Origin: Hyphomicrobiales bacterium
GTDB taxonomy: Bacteria > Pseudomonadota > Alphaproteobacteria > Rhizobiales > Rhizobiaceae
DNA length: 64,000 nt
Direction of reading: 5' to 3'
NCBI GenBank assembly: GCA_900471925.1
Contig: UCGV01000001.1
Location: 221,646-285,645 of the forward strand
Under the pieces are notes generated by a model. It was given only the letters and a program-made list of their open reading frames with translations, was not told the origin of the DNA and made no database searches. Numbering within the stretch: position 1 is the stretch's first letter; each line of letters begins with the position of its first letter. The translations under genes and the position numbers were made by a program. This document shows positions 43,745-52,581 of this stretch, one piece after another.

Positions 43745-44314
43745 CTATCGTACCCCATACCCCAGGGAGGCGATGAGGAGCCTTAGCTCTCGCTCCACAT
43801 AGTCGGCAACAGCACCTTCTGCGGAAAAACCCCACCAGAGAAGTGATCCCTGCCATTGCAACAGCATCAGCCGGGCAATGGTCCTTGCGTCTTCATGCCC
43901 TTCGAAACGCTCGGCAAGCGCCGCCGTCAGCGCCATGCCCCAGGCGGCACCCCGAGCGCGCAACACCGGATCGCGAAAATCCTCCTGCAGAAGCATCAGC
44001 CCTTCTGCGTAAGCCGCGGGATTGTCGCCATAATCCTGCGAAAGGCCTGTCAGCAATTCAACCGCACCTTCAGGCGTCTTCGCCACGATCTCGGCAAGCC
44101 GTGCCGTTTCGGCATCGAGCTGGTCCCAGGCATGGAGCAGGGCGGCACGCAGCATGCCGGCCTTGGTGGCAAAGCGCTGCACTAGGGTTGATCCTGAAAG
44201 GCCGCTTGCCTTTGAGACCGCCGCGAAGGTCGCCGCCTCCGGCCCTTCCGAACGGATTACCTCAAGAGCAATGGACAGCAGTTGCTCATCGGAAAGCGTG
44301 CGCGGACGCGGCAT
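43745..44314 (-). CDS. TetR family transcriptional regulator
   Basis: The 189-aa repressor has the HTH region LSDEQLLSIALEVIRSEGPEAATFAAVSKASGLSGSTLVQRFATKAGMLRAAL. Start 44314 (MPRPRTLSDEQ) follows AGAGG; the open frame running to 44998 is antisense shadow of the SDR gene. The palindrome AACGAACGTTCGTT at 44346-44359, between it and the divergent SDR gene at 44414, is the probable operator for both. Confidence 0.9.
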   Translation of the reverse strand: MPRPRTLSDEQLLSIALEVIRSEGPEAATFAAVSKASGLSGSTLVQRFATKAGMLRAALLHAWDQLDAETARLAEIVAKTPEGAVELLTGLSQDYGDNPAAYAEGLMLLQEDFRDPVLRARGAAWGMALTAALAERFEGHEDARTIARLMLLQWQGSLLWWGFSAEGAVADYVERELRLLIASLGYGVR

Positions 44315-44345
44315 GAAATTTCCTCTTGCATTCACCCTATTAATG

Positions 44346-44359
44346 AACGAACGTTCGTT
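44346..44359. promoter_or_regulatory. Palindromic TetR operator
   Basis: AACGAACGTTCGTT is a perfect 14-bp palindrome lying 32 bases upstream of the TetR start and 55 bases upstream of the divergent SDR start. The GAACGTTC core with flanking symmetry is the usual form of TetR-family operators (AcrR-like). Confidence 0.75.
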
Positions 44360-44413
44360 TATATTCAAGTGGGAGACGAGACGGATAGTTGTTTCTAGTC
44401 GGGAGGACGAGCA

Positions 44414-45328
44414 ATGACAGCGGACTTGAAGGGAAAGGTGGCGCTGGTTGCCGGCGGAACGCGTGGTGCCGGCCGCGGTATCGCAGTGGAGTTGGGTGCC
44501 GGCGGCGCCACTGTTTATGTGACCGGCCGCACCACGCGCACGCAGCAATCGGAATATGGCCGGCCTGAGACCATCGAAGAAACCGCCGAACTGGTGACTG
44601 CGGCCGGTGGGCGCGGCATCGCCGTCAAGGTTGATCATCTGGTGCCCGAAGAGGTCGCGGCCCTTGTTGCCCGCATCCGCGCGGAAGAGGGCAAGCTCGA
44701 TATCCTCGTCAACGATATCTGGGGTGGCGAACACCTGACGGAATGGAACAAGCCGGTTTGGGAACACTCCCTCGACAAGGGCCTGCGCATGCTGCGGCTT
44801 GCGATCGACACCCATTTCATCACCGCGCACTATGCGCTGGCATTGATGATCGAGCAGCCGGGCGGTCTGCTGGTGGAGATGACTGATGGCACGGCGGACT
44901 ATAACGCCACCCATTATCGTCTCTGTCCCTATTATGATCTGGTGAAAACAGGTACGAACCGCATGGCTTGGGCTCACGCCAAGGATCTGGCGGTACACAG
45001 TGCCACCGCCGTCTCGCTTTCACCCGGCTGGATGCGCTCGGAAATGATGCTCGAAATCTTCGGCGTGACGGAGGAAAACTGGCGGGACGGCGCGAAGGTC
45101 GAGCCGCATTTCGTTATCTCGGAAACGCCACGCTTCACCGGCCGGGCCGTCGCAGCACTCGCAGCCGATCCCGACCGCAACCGATGGACCGGCCAGTCGC
45201 TCTCAAGCTTCCAGTTGGCCGATGTCTACGGTTTCAATGATCTTGACGGAACCCGGCCGGACTGTTGGCGCTACCTCGCCGAGGTGCAGGAAACCGGCAA
45301 GCCGGCCGACGACACGGGCTATCGCTGA
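44414..45328 (+). CDS. SDR family oxidoreductase (DHRS1-like)
   Basis: The 304-aa enzyme has the SDR NAD(P) motif LVAGGTRGAGRGIAVEL with an Arg-containing NADP-type region (YVTGRTTR), the conserved ILVNDIWGGE in place of NNAG, and YDLVK as the YxxxK catalytic pair. The C-terminal PDCWRYLAEVQETGKP is typical of the DHRS1-like group. The substrate is unknown. It is divergent from a TetR gene and likely repressed by it through the 44346-44359 palindrome. Confidence 0.88.
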   Translation: MTADLKGKVALVAGGTRGAGRGIAVELGAGGATVYVTGRTTRTQQSEYGRPETIEETAELVTAAGGRGIAVKVDHLVPEEVAALVARIRAEEGKLDILVNDIWGGEHLTEWNKPVWEHSLDKGLRMLRLAIDTHFITAHYALALMIEQPGGLLVEMTDGTADYNATHYRLCPYYDLVKTGTNRMAWAHAKDLAVHSATAVSLSPGWMRSEMMLEIFGVTEENWRDGAKVEPHFVISETPRFTGRAVAALAADPDRNRWTGQSLSSFQLADVYGFNDLDGTRPDCWRYLAEVQETGKPADDTGYR

Positions 45329-45397
45329 TCACCGACGACGGGGTCGATATCCAGGCGAATCTGCTAGTCTCCTGGCAAATAGGGAGCTCGCAGGACT

Positions 45398-46201
45398 TTG
45401 CGTATCATTTCATTGAACGCCTGGGGTGGCAGCGTGCACGCGCCGCTGATCGACTATCTGGCAAAGGTTGACGCGGATGTCTTCTGCTTGCAGGAGGTGG
45501 TGCGATCTGCCGCCGACACGCCGGAATGGCTGGAATATCGCGATGGCGGCATCGTGCTGCCGCAGCGAGCCCATCTCTATGATGAAATCGCCGCCGTTCT
45601 CCCTGGCCATGACGGCACTTTTCTGCCGTTTGCGCGCGGCGATCTCTTTCACGGCGAAAACATGTTCCCGACCGAATTCGGCATTGCCACTTTCGTCCGC
45701 AGATCCTATCCGGTGATCAGCCAGGCGGCGGATTTCATCCATGGCCGGTTCTCGCCTGATGGCTGGGGCGACCATCCGCGGTCCCGCAATGCCCATTGCA
45801 TCCGCCTGTTCGATTATGCCGGCGGCTTTCCCGTCACCATTACCCAGCTCCATGGCCTGCGCGATCCGGCAGGCAAGGGCGATATTCCGGCCCGTCATGC
45901 GCAGGCCGATGCCCTGGTGGAGCTGATCGAGCGTGTCTGGCCGGGAGACGAACGATTGGTCGTTTGCGGCGATTTCAACGTGTTGCCAGAGAGCATGACC
46001 TTCGAGAAACTTGGCCGCCTCGGCCTCAACGATCTCGTCACCGGCAGAGGGTTCACCGACACCCGCACCTCGCTGTACCCGAAGGAAGGACGCTTCGCCG
46101 ATTACATGCTGGTGACATCGGAGGTCGTGGTGGAACGCTTCGAGGTCGTCGAGCAGCCCGAGGTTTCCGATCATCGGGCGCTGCTTATCGAGTTTGCTTA
46201 G
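45398..46201 (+). CDS. Endonuclease/exonuclease/phosphatase (EEP) superfamily hydrolase
   Basis: The 267-aa protein has the EEP motifs in order: SLNAWGG at the start, FCLQEVV with the metal-binding Glu, GDFNVLPES, and the catalytic SDHRALLIEF at the end. Members hydrolyse phosphodiesters in nucleic acids or lipids. No signal peptide is seen. The start is TTG 45398, with CAGGA about 3 bases upstream and no ATG nearby; the homology begins there. It converges on otnC with 3 bases between stops. Confidence 0.85.
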   Translation: MRIISLNAWGGSVHAPLIDYLAKVDADVFCLQEVVRSAADTPEWLEYRDGGIVLPQRAHLYDEIAAVLPGHDGTFLPFARGDLFHGENMFPTEFGIATFVRRSYPVISQAADFIHGRFSPDGWGDHPRSRNAHCIRLFDYAGGFPVTITQLHGLRDPAGKGDIPARHAQADALVELIERVWPGDERLVVCGDFNVLPESMTFEKLGRLGLNDLVTGRGFTDTRTSLYPKEGRFADYMLVTSEVVVERFEVVEQPEVSDHRALLIEFA

Positions 46202-46204
46202 GTA

Positions 46205-46849
46205 TCAGCGCAGTTTGAAGTGTCGTTCCAGATCAGCGATCTGTTCGCTATTCAACTGCCGCACCTTCATGCCGCGTGTGATGATCGAGAGCTTGGCGGC
46301 CTCCTCCAGTTCTTCGATGGCGAAGACCGCGGAATCGAGTGTCGAGGCCGAAACAATCGGCCCGTGATTTTCGAGAAGTACGGCGCTGTGCTCGCCGGCA
46401 ATTTCGGCAATCAGCGGCTTCACCTCCGTCGAGCCCGGCCGTGTATAAGGCACGACCGGCACCTTGCCGACGCGCATGACGACGTAAGGCGTCAGCGGCG
46501 GAACAGCGTCCTTAGGATCGGTGTCGGCAAGGCAGGAGAGGGCGGTGGCATAGGTGGAATGCAGATGCACCACTGCGCCCGTCTGCGGCCGCCTCTCGTA
46601 GAAGGAGAAATGCAGCGGCAATTCCTTGGTCGGCGCATCTCCGGAGAGATGTTTGCCATCGCTGTCGAGCTTCGATAGCCGGTCGGCATCGAGGAAACCC
46701 AGGCAGGAATTGGTCGGCGTTGCGAGATAACCGTCTTCGGTCTTCACAGAGATATTGCCGGAGGAGCCAGCGGTAAGCCCGCGCTCGAACAGCGACTTTC
46801 CCCAGCGAACGATAGCCTCGCGCAGCGCTTCCTCATGCATGGCCGGCAA
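46205..46849 (-). CDS. otnC: 3-oxo-tetronate 4-phosphate decarboxylase (class II aldolase family)
   Basis: The 214-aa protein is a class II aldolase/adducin fold: GSSGNISVK near the N-terminus, HLHSTYATALSC with the metal His pair, and LLENHGPIVSA with the third His. Beside an OtnK-type kinase it fits OtnC, which decarboxylates 3-oxo-tetronate 4-phosphate to dihydroxyacetone phosphate. It overlaps the upstream otnK gene by 17 bases, so translation is coupled. The assignment rests on family plus neighbours. Confidence 0.88.
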   Translation of the reverse strand: MPAMHEEALREAIVRWGKSLFERGLTAGSSGNISVKTEDGYLATPTNSCLGFLDADRLSKLDSDGKHLSGDAPTKELPLHFSFYERRPQTGAVVHLHSTYATALSCLADTDPKDAVPPLTPYVVMRVGKVPVVPYTRPGSTEVKPLIAEIAGEHSAVLLENHGPIVSASTLDSAVFAIEELEEAAKLSIITRGMKVRQLNSEQIADLERHFKLR

Positions 46850-48095
46850 TCCTGTCGAGCGCCTTGTCGAAGAAATCGGGCGAGCCGAAATTGCCGCTCT
46901 TTAGCGCCAGCCCGATCGCCCTGGACGGACGACCGCGTTCCGAGATCAGGACCGGAACGCCGGGATCGATTTCCGCCCCGATAATCATGTGCTTTAGGCC
47001 GAGTGCTTCGACGACGGCACCGGAAGTTTCGCCGCCGCCGACGACGATCTGGCGTGTGCCGGAATCGGCGAGCCGCTTGGCAAGCCCGCCGAAGAAATCT
47101 TCGAGGATCTTTGCCGATTCCTCGCGGCCGAAGCGCTGCTGCACGAAGCTGACGACATCCGGCGATGTGGTGGAATAGACGATCGGATTGGCGGCCGCAT
47201 TGGAGGCAACCCAGCGCGCGGCATGTTCCACCGACATAGTGCCGCGTACGATGGCGGCCGGATCGATCGAAAGGCCCGGATGGTTCTGCAGATGGCAGGC
47301 AACCTGGTTCTGCGAGGCGAGCGAGCAGGAGCCGCAGAGAATGACGCCCGGGCCGCTGACGACAGGCACTTCGGCCGGAATGCCCGAAAGCTTGCCGCGC
47401 TTGGCGAAGTTGCGCACCAGCCCCTGTGCCAGTCCCGATCCGCCTGTGACCAGCGCATGGTCGGCGACGGCTTCGCCGATCGTCATCAGGTCTTCATCCT
47501 CGATGGCATCGACGACAACGAGGCGGTTGCCGTCGGTCAGTTCGTCGCGCAACCGGTTGCGGATAGCGCCGGAACCCTCACGCACGGTATCGAGCGTGAT
47601 GCTGCCGACACCGCCGTGCGTCTGGTGCCGCAGCCAGCGGCGGATATCCGGATCGGTCATCGGCGTCAGTGGGTGGTTCTCCATGCCGGATTCGCTGAGC
47701 AGCTTGTCCTTGACGAAGAGATGGCCCATGAAAACCCGCCGGCCGGTTGCCGGAAAGGCCGGACAGACGACGGTGACGCTGGCGCCCGTCAGCCGCTGCA
47801 GCGCTTCAGCGACGGGGCCGATATTACCCTCGGGCGTGGAGTCGAAGGTCGAGCAATATTTGAAGAAGATCTGCTCGCAACCCTGATCCAGCAGCCAGCG
47901 GGCCGCATCCATCGATTGCCACACGGCGTCCTCGACCGAAGTCGAGCGCGTCTTCAGCGCGACGACGCCGGCTTCGCAATTGACCTTGCCACGACCGGGG
48001 CCGACGAACTGCATCGTCGACATGCCACCACGGGCAAGGGTATTTGCAAGATCGCTGGCGCCGGTGAAATCGTCGGCAATGGCTCCAAGCAGCAT
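46833..48095 (-). CDS. otnK: 3-oxo-tetronate kinase (DUF1537 family)
   Basis: The 420-aa kinase has the DUF1537 N-terminal domain (LLGAIADDFTGASDLANTLARGG; FFKYCSTFDSTPEGNIGPVAEAL) and the C-terminal nucleotide-binding domain with VVGGGETSGAVVEALG. In the published acid-sugar pathways these kinases phosphorylate 3-oxo-tetronate at O4. Its position between denD and otnC supports this. One base separates it from denD. Confidence 0.92.
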   Translation of the reverse strand: MLLGAIADDFTGASDLANTLARGGMSTMQFVGPGRGKVNCEAGVVALKTRSTSVEDAVWQSMDAARWLLDQGCEQIFFKYCSTFDSTPEGNIGPVAEALQRLTGASVTVVCPAFPATGRRVFMGHLFVKDKLLSESGMENHPLTPMTDPDIRRWLRHQTHGGVGSITLDTVREGSGAIRNRLRDELTDGNRLVVVDAIEDEDLMTIGEAVADHALVTGGSGLAQGLVRNFAKRGKLSGIPAEVPVVSGPGVILCGSCSLASQNQVACHLQNHPGLSIDPAAIVRGTMSVEHAARWVASNAAANPIVYSTTSPDVVSFVQQRFGREESAKILEDFFGGLAKRLADSGTRQIVVGGGETSGAVVEALGLKHMIIGAEIDPGVPVLISERGRPSRAIGLALKSGNFGSPDFFDKALDRIAGHA

Positions 48096-48096
48096 A

Positions 48097-49083
48097 TCAG
48101 GCGGACTCCGGCAGTCTGTTGTTCAATTCGTCCTCGATATGGACGCGGATGATGTCGTCAAAGGATGTCTCGGCTGTGAAGCCAAGTGAAAGAGCGCGGC
48201 TGGCATCGAAACTCTGCGGCCAGCCGGCAATGATCTTGGCAATGGCCGCATCCGGCTCGCGGCGGATGAGCTGCACGGCGCTCTCGCCGGCGACGCGTCT
48301 CAACGCCTCGATCTCGTCGCCGACGGTGGCAGCAAGGCCCGGCATGGTCAGCGTGCGGATCTGCCCGAGCGGGACGGTATCGAGTTCGGCGGCTTTCAGC
48401 AGGAAACGGATTGCCGCACGCGGGCTGGCAAACCAGTGGCGCACGCTCTCATCGACCGGCAGCACGGCCTCCTGGCCGGTGAGCGGTTCGCGCAGAATGC
48501 TGGAGAAGAAGCCGGAGGCAGCCCGGTTCGGCTTGCCAGGGCGGATGGTGATGGTCGGCAGACGGATCCCGATGCCGTCGAGGAAGCCGCGCCGGGAATA
48601 ATCGGCAAGCAGCAGTTCGTCGATCGCCTTCTGCGTGCCGTAGCTGGTGAGCGGCGTCAGATGGTGCGTATCGCCGATGACGGATGGCAGCGGCTCGCCG
48701 AAGACGGCGATGGAAGATGTGAAGACGAGCTTCGGGCAATAGGGCTGTTCGGCAAGCCGGATCGCTTCCAGCAGGTAGCGGGTGCCGTCGAGATTGACAC
48801 GGTAACCCTTCTCGAAATCGGATTCCGCCTCGCCGGAGACGATCGCCGCCAGATGGAAGATCAGATCAGGCCGGTGGGCTATCAGCTGTTCGGCCGTTCC
48901 AGGCTTCGAAAGATCTGCCGCCAGCGTCTCGACCGTACCACCGAATTCGGGCTTTTCGGGTTCGAAGACATCGGCGAGGATCAGCGAGCCGATGGATTTG
49001 CCGTTCAGGATTCCGCGCTCACACACAGCACGAACGAGCTTGCGGCCGATCATCCCGGCCGCGCCGATCACAAGGATTTTCAT
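48097..49083 (-). CDS. denD: D-erythronate dehydrogenase (NAD-dependent epimerase/dehydratase family)
   Basis: The 328-aa protein is an extended SDR with the NAD motif VIGAAGMIGRKLVRAV, IFHLAAIVSGEAESDF, and the catalytic YGTQK pair. The family has been assigned as DenD where it neighbours OtnK and OtnC, oxidising D-erythronate to 2-oxo-tetronate. ATG 49083 begins the domain, with GGAGGGG about 10 bases upstream; the 106-residue extension in the open frame is spurious. First gene of the operon denD-otnK-otnC; an isomerase (OtnI) and transporter are not present here. Confidence 0.85.
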   Translation of the reverse strand: MKILVIGAAGMIGRKLVRAVCERGILNGKSIGSLILADVFEPEKPEFGGTVETLAADLSKPGTAEQLIAHRPDLIFHLAAIVSGEAESDFEKGYRVNLDGTRYLLEAIRLAEQPYCPKLVFTSSIAVFGEPLPSVIGDTHHLTPLTSYGTQKAIDELLLADYSRRGFLDGIGIRLPTITIRPGKPNRAASGFFSSILREPLTGQEAVLPVDESVRHWFASPRAAIRFLLKAAELDTVPLGQIRTLTMPGLAATVGDEIEALRRVAGESAVQLIRREPDAAIAKIIAGWPQSFDASRALSLGFTAETSFDDIIRVHIEDELNNRLPESA

Positions 49084-49237
49084 TTGAAGCGGCCCCTCCG
49101 ACCGATGACGTGAACGCAAACAGAAACCCGCCGCCGCCTGAGTCGGCCTTAACGACGCATTAATAGTTAAGACCAGCCGGGTAGGGCTGTCACGTAATTT
49201 CGGCCGGGGGGTGTGGTTTGATTGTGTGTTCCGAAAC

Positions 49238-50101
49238 TCAATCCACCGGCAGCGACGGTACCGAACCTTCGGCGCCGAAGTCGGTATACTTGCTGACGGC
49301 AAGCCAGCGATCGGCCTCTGCCATGCGTTGCTGTTCGACATGGCGCACAGCTTCGAACGCGTTGCTGCCGAGTACGATATGCGGCGGCAGCTTATCAGCA
49401 TCCGCGACCTTCAGCACGACTTCTGCTACACGCACTGGGTCTCCCTGTTCATGGCCGACAAGGGCTGCGATCTGCTCGATATGTTTGCCGATCGTCGCCT
49501 CGTATTCCGGCAGCAGGGCAGGGCGCTCGCCATAGGCGCGGCTGATCCAGTTGGTGCGCATGCCGCCAGGCTCCAGTGCCGTCACCTTGACGCCGAAGGA
49601 TGCGGTTTCCTGGGCGAGTGCTTCCGTGAAGCCGCCGACGCCCCATTTCGAGGTGATGTAGGCGGCATTGCCGCCAAATCCCATGCGGCCGCCCATCGAG
49701 GAAATCTGGATGATATGGCCGCTGCGCTGGGCGCGCATGATCGGCAGGGCAGCGCGTGTCAGGTTGATCACGCCGAACAGACAGGTCTCGATCAGCATGC
49801 GGAATTCATCTGAGGGAACCTGCTCGAAGGGTCGTGTATCGCCGTAGCCGGCATTGTTGACCAGCACATCCAGCCGCCCGAAGGTCTCGACAGCCGCCTT
49901 GACGGCAAGCTTTCCTTCCTCCTCGTCGGTCACATCCAATTTTATCGCCAGCACCTGCTTGCCGTATCGTGTGGCGAGATCGCCAAGCTGCGAAGGGTCG
50001 CGTGCCGTGGCGACGACCTTGTTTCCGGCTTCCAATGCTGCTTCCGCGATGATGCGGCCAAGGCCGCTGCCGCTTCCCGTGATGAGCCAAACTTTCGACA
50101 T
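49238..50101 (-). CDS. SDR family oxidoreductase
   Basis: The 287-aa classical SDR has LITGSGSGLGRIIAEAAL, VLVNNAGYGDTRPFEQ, IIQISSMGG with the catalytic Ser, and YITSK as YxxxK. The pattern LIETCLFGVINLTRAALPIMR and the long C-terminus resemble oxidoreductases of the short-chain 17-beta type with unknown substrates. It is downstream of the TetR gene 50155-50721 with 53 bases between, which contain a repeat shared with the TetR promoter, so it is likely controlled by it. Confidence 0.9.
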   Translation of the reverse strand: MSKVWLITGSGSGLGRIIAEAALEAGNKVVATARDPSQLGDLATRYGKQVLAIKLDVTDEEEGKLAVKAAVETFGRLDVLVNNAGYGDTRPFEQVPSDEFRMLIETCLFGVINLTRAALPIMRAQRSGHIIQISSMGGRMGFGGNAAYITSKWGVGGFTEALAQETASFGVKVTALEPGGMRTNWISRAYGERPALLPEYEATIGKHIEQIAALVGHEQGDPVRVAEVVLKVADADKLPPHIVLGSNAFEAVRHVEQQRMAEADRWLAVSKYTDFGAEGSVPSLPVD

Positions 50102-50118
50102 GACATTTCCTTTTTAGC

Positions 50119-50136
50119 TTGAGTACTCACTCATTT
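50119..50136. promoter_or_regulatory. Probable TetR operator before the SDR gene
   Basis: TTGAGTACTCACTCATTT contains the palindrome TGAGTACTCA and the half-site CTCACTCATTT, which recurs upstream of the TetR gene at 50763-50773. It lies between the TetR stop and the SDR start, so the SDR may have its own TetR-controlled promoter. Confidence 0.55.
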
Positions 50137-50154
50137 AATTTGGAAAAAGAGAGA

Positions 50155-50721
50155 CTATCGCAGCGCCCGCCACAAAGCCTCGAAGCCGGATTTACAGACG
50201 GCGTCTGCCCGCGCCGGTTCGCGGATCATGAAATCGATTGTCGTTGTCGTCATCGCCTCCACCAGCGCTCCGACATAGGGGCTGGGGGCGTCCTTGAGTG
50301 CTCCCCCGGCGCTCGCCTCGCGGATCAGATGCACGCATTCGGCAGCCTCTTCATAGGCGCTAAGGCGGCTTGCCTCGGTGATCTGGTCGGAGACGCTGAG
50401 CTGGGCAAGTGCCCGCCGGCGTGTCGGGTTTGCCGCGCCCCAATGCGTCCAGGTGGTCCAGAGGTGCCGCAGCCGGGCGCTCATATCGTCGGTGGCGGGC
50501 ATATCCGCCAGCACGACCTGGGTAAGTTCACTTTTCAGATCCAGATAGACGGCATTCAGAAGATCGGCCTTCGTATCGAAATAGGTGAAGATCGAGCCAT
50601 GCGGCACGCCGGCGCGCTTGGCGATCTCGGCCGTCGAGGCACTAAGCCCAAGTTCGGCGATCAGTTCAGCCGCTGCCGCCATAATCGAATTGCGCCTGTC
50701 TTCGCTCCGTGGCCGCGCCAT
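50155..50721 (-). CDS. TetR family transcriptional regulator
   Basis: The 188-aa repressor has the HTH region RRNSIMAAAAELIAELGLSASTAEIAKRAGVPHGSIFTYFDTKADLLNAV, close to the consensus of TetR proteins, and a helical ligand domain. The repeats CTCACTCATTT on either side of the gene are probable operators. It sits upstream of an SDR gene and is divergent from the esterase operon at 50842, either of which may be its target. Confidence 0.92.
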   Translation of the reverse strand: MARPRSEDRRNSIMAAAAELIAELGLSASTAEIAKRAGVPHGSIFTYFDTKADLLNAVYLDLKSELTQVVLADMPATDDMSARLRHLWTTWTHWGAANPTRRRALAQLSVSDQITEASRLSAYEEAAECVHLIREASAGGALKDAPSPYVGALVEAMTTTTIDFMIREPARADAVCKSGFEALWRALR

Positions 50722-50750
50722 TATCCCGTCCTGTCGTCTCCTGAGATATA

Positions 50751-50774
50751 AATGATCAATTGCTCACTCATTTT
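50751..50774. promoter_or_regulatory. Probable TetR operator in the TetR-esterase divergent region
   Basis: AATGA and TCATT flank an AT-rich centre, and the right half TGCTCACTCATTTT repeats the half-site found at 50126-50136. The site is 30-53 bases upstream of the TetR start and about 70 bases before the esterase start. Confidence 0.5.
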
Positions 50775-50841
50775 CAAGAGGAATAAATGCTTTTCCACGA
50801 TCGTGCTTGCTCCGGCCCCTGTTTCACGGCAACAAACAGCC

Positions 50842-51807
50842 ATGAGCATCCCGACAGAATATCCCTTCGATTTCGACCCCACCTACGGCATGACCCTTGC
50901 CGACCTGCAGGCGATCCGGCCACCGGAAGCGCCGGAGGGGTTCGATGCCTTCTGGCAGAGCCGTTATGCCAGAGCGCTGGCGGTAAAGCCCGAGCCGCGC
51001 CTGAGCCCGAGCAAGGATGCCCATTCGGATTGGCAGGTAAAGGATATCGTCTACACCTCCACAGACAATTTCAGCATTGGTGGCTGGCTCCTGACGCCAC
51101 GCAAGGGCGAGATCAGGCGCGGTCTGATTGTCGGCCACGGTTATGGTGGTCGCGACCAGCCGGAATTCGATCTGCCAGTGGAGGAGACAGCGATCCTCTT
51201 TCCCTGTTTTCGTGGCATGTCGCGAAGCGCCCATCCGCCGATTTCGCCCGAAGCTCCCTGGCATGTGCTGCATGATATCGAAGACCCCGAGCATTACGTG
51301 ATCGGCGGCTGCGTCGAGGATCTCTGGACTGCCGTTTCTGCCCTGCAGGCGCTTTATCCGGCGCTCGAAGGTCATATCGGCTACAGCGGCATCAGCTTCG
51401 GCGGCGGCATCGGCGCGCTCGGCATACCCTTCGACCAGCGCATCCAGCGTGCTCATCTGACTGTGCCGACCTTCGGCAATCGCAAGCTCTGGCTAACATT
51501 GCCGACAATCGGCAGCGCCCATTCTGTGCAGGATTATGCGAAGAGCCATCCCGGCATCTTCGACAAGCTGCGCCTTTTCGATGCCGCAACGGCCGCGTCC
51601 CGCATCTCCGTACCGATGCTGGCTGCCGTCGCACTCTTCGATCCGGCGGTTGCTCCGCCCTGTCAGTTCGCCGTGGCGAACGCTCTGCCGAAATCAAAAT
51701 TTAATGAAATCTTCATCCTTGACGCCGGGCATTTCGACTATCCTGATAGTGCAGTGCAGCAAACCGCACTGCTTGAGCGAGTCGGGCGGTTTTTCAGGGG
51801 TCTATGA
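50842..51807 (+). CDS. Acetyl xylan esterase (AXE1)/cephalosporin-C deacetylase-like hydrolase
   Basis: The 321-aa alpha/beta hydrolase has the AXE1 features: N-terminal FDFDPTYGMTLADLQAIRPPEAPEGFDAFWQ, GLIVGHGYGGRDQP, the nucleophile in GYSGISFGGGIGAL, and a C-terminal Asp (ALFDPAVAP) and His (DAGHFDYP). The family deacetylates acetylated sugars and similar esters. No signal peptide, so probably cytoplasmic. Start 50842 begins the homology; a ribosome site is weak. It overlaps the next esterase by 4 bases (ATGA). Confidence 0.85.
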   Translation: MSIPTEYPFDFDPTYGMTLADLQAIRPPEAPEGFDAFWQSRYARALAVKPEPRLSPSKDAHSDWQVKDIVYTSTDNFSIGGWLLTPRKGEIRRGLIVGHGYGGRDQPEFDLPVEETAILFPCFRGMSRSAHPPISPEAPWHVLHDIEDPEHYVIGGCVEDLWTAVSALQALYPALEGHIGYSGISFGGGIGALGIPFDQRIQRAHLTVPTFGNRKLWLTLPTIGSAHSVQDYAKSHPGIFDKLRLFDAATAASRISVPMLAAVALFDPAVAPPCQFAVANALPKSKFNEIFILDAGHFDYPDSAVQQTALLERVGRFFRGL

Positions 51808-52532
51808 ACCGAGAATATCTGCGCTGGTACAGCGATCGGCTCCATCGTGACATGGAGCTTCTGGTGTTCGGGCATGCCGGCGCCAAAGTACTGATGTTCC
51901 CAACGCGGGAAGGGCGCTTTTGGGAATATGAACATCTCGGCATCGTCGCCAGCCTCGCTGAAAAGCTCGGGGCAGGCCACCTGCAACTTTTCTGTATCGA
52001 GGGTCTGGCAAACGAGACCTTCTACGATTTCCGCCGCCATCCAGCCGATCGGATCCGTCGCCATATCGCTTTCGAGGAATATGTGCTGAACGAGGTTCTG
52101 CCGCTTATGGACAGCCGCAACAGCCACGAATGCACCATCGTTCACGGCTGCAGTCTCGGTGCTTTCCAGGCTGCGAGCCTCGTCTTCCGCCACCCGCATC
52201 TCTTCCGCAAACTGGTGGCCTTTTCCGGCCGTTACGATCTGACGATGAAGGTCGAATCCTTTTCCGATCTCTTCGACGGCTATTATGATGAGACGGTCTA
52301 TTTCCACACGCCGACGCATTTTCTGCCGGGCCTCACATCCGACTGGCGGCTGGAGAAACTGCGGCAGGTCGATATCGTGCTGACGATCGGCAACGAGGAC
52401 CCCTTCCTCGACAACAACCGTCATCTCAGCCGCCTTCTCGCGGAAAAAGGCGTCGGCCACCAGTTGCATTTCTGGGATGGAAGAGCGCATCGCGCCGGTG
52501 CCTGGCGCCGGATGGCGCCACTCTATATATAA
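51804..52532 (+). CDS. Alpha/beta-fold esterase (enterochelin-esterase/PHB-depolymerase-like)
   Basis: The 242-aa protein has the esterase D-like opening REYLRWYSDRLHRDMELLVFGHAGAKVLMFPT, the nucleophile elbow VHGCSLGAFQAASLVF, and later LTIGNEDPFLDNN and WDGRAHRAGAWRRM, which likely supply Asp and His. Start ATG 51804 overlaps the end of the AXE1-like gene, so they are cotranslated. After its stop, a near-copy of its last nine codons is found (see the repeat at 52506-52563). Confidence 0.82.
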   Translation: MNREYLRWYSDRLHRDMELLVFGHAGAKVLMFPTREGRFWEYEHLGIVASLAEKLGAGHLQLFCIEGLANETFYDFRRHPADRIRRHIAFEEYVLNEVLPLMDSRNSHECTIVHGCSLGAFQAASLVFRHPHLFRKLVAFSGRYDLTMKVESFSDLFDGYYDETVYFHTPTHFLPGLTSDWRLEKLRQVDIVLTIGNEDPFLDNNRHLSRLLAEKGVGHQLHFWDGRAHRAGAWRRMAPLYI

Positions 52533-52563
52533 ACAACGCCGGATGGCGCCGCTTTACATCTAA
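52506..52563 (+). repeat. Tandem duplicate of the esterase 3' end, differing only at silent sites
   Basis: The last nine codons of the esterase (RRMAPLYI plus TAA, 52506-52532) are repeated at 52537-52563 after ACAA. The copies differ at four bases, each at a third codon position (CCA/CCG, CTC/CTT, TAT/TAC, ATA/ATC), so the second copy would encode the same residues and stop. This looks like a leftover gene end from recombination with a related allele. Confidence 0.85.
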
Positions 52564-52581
52564 GCGGCTGCCGCCCAGGGG

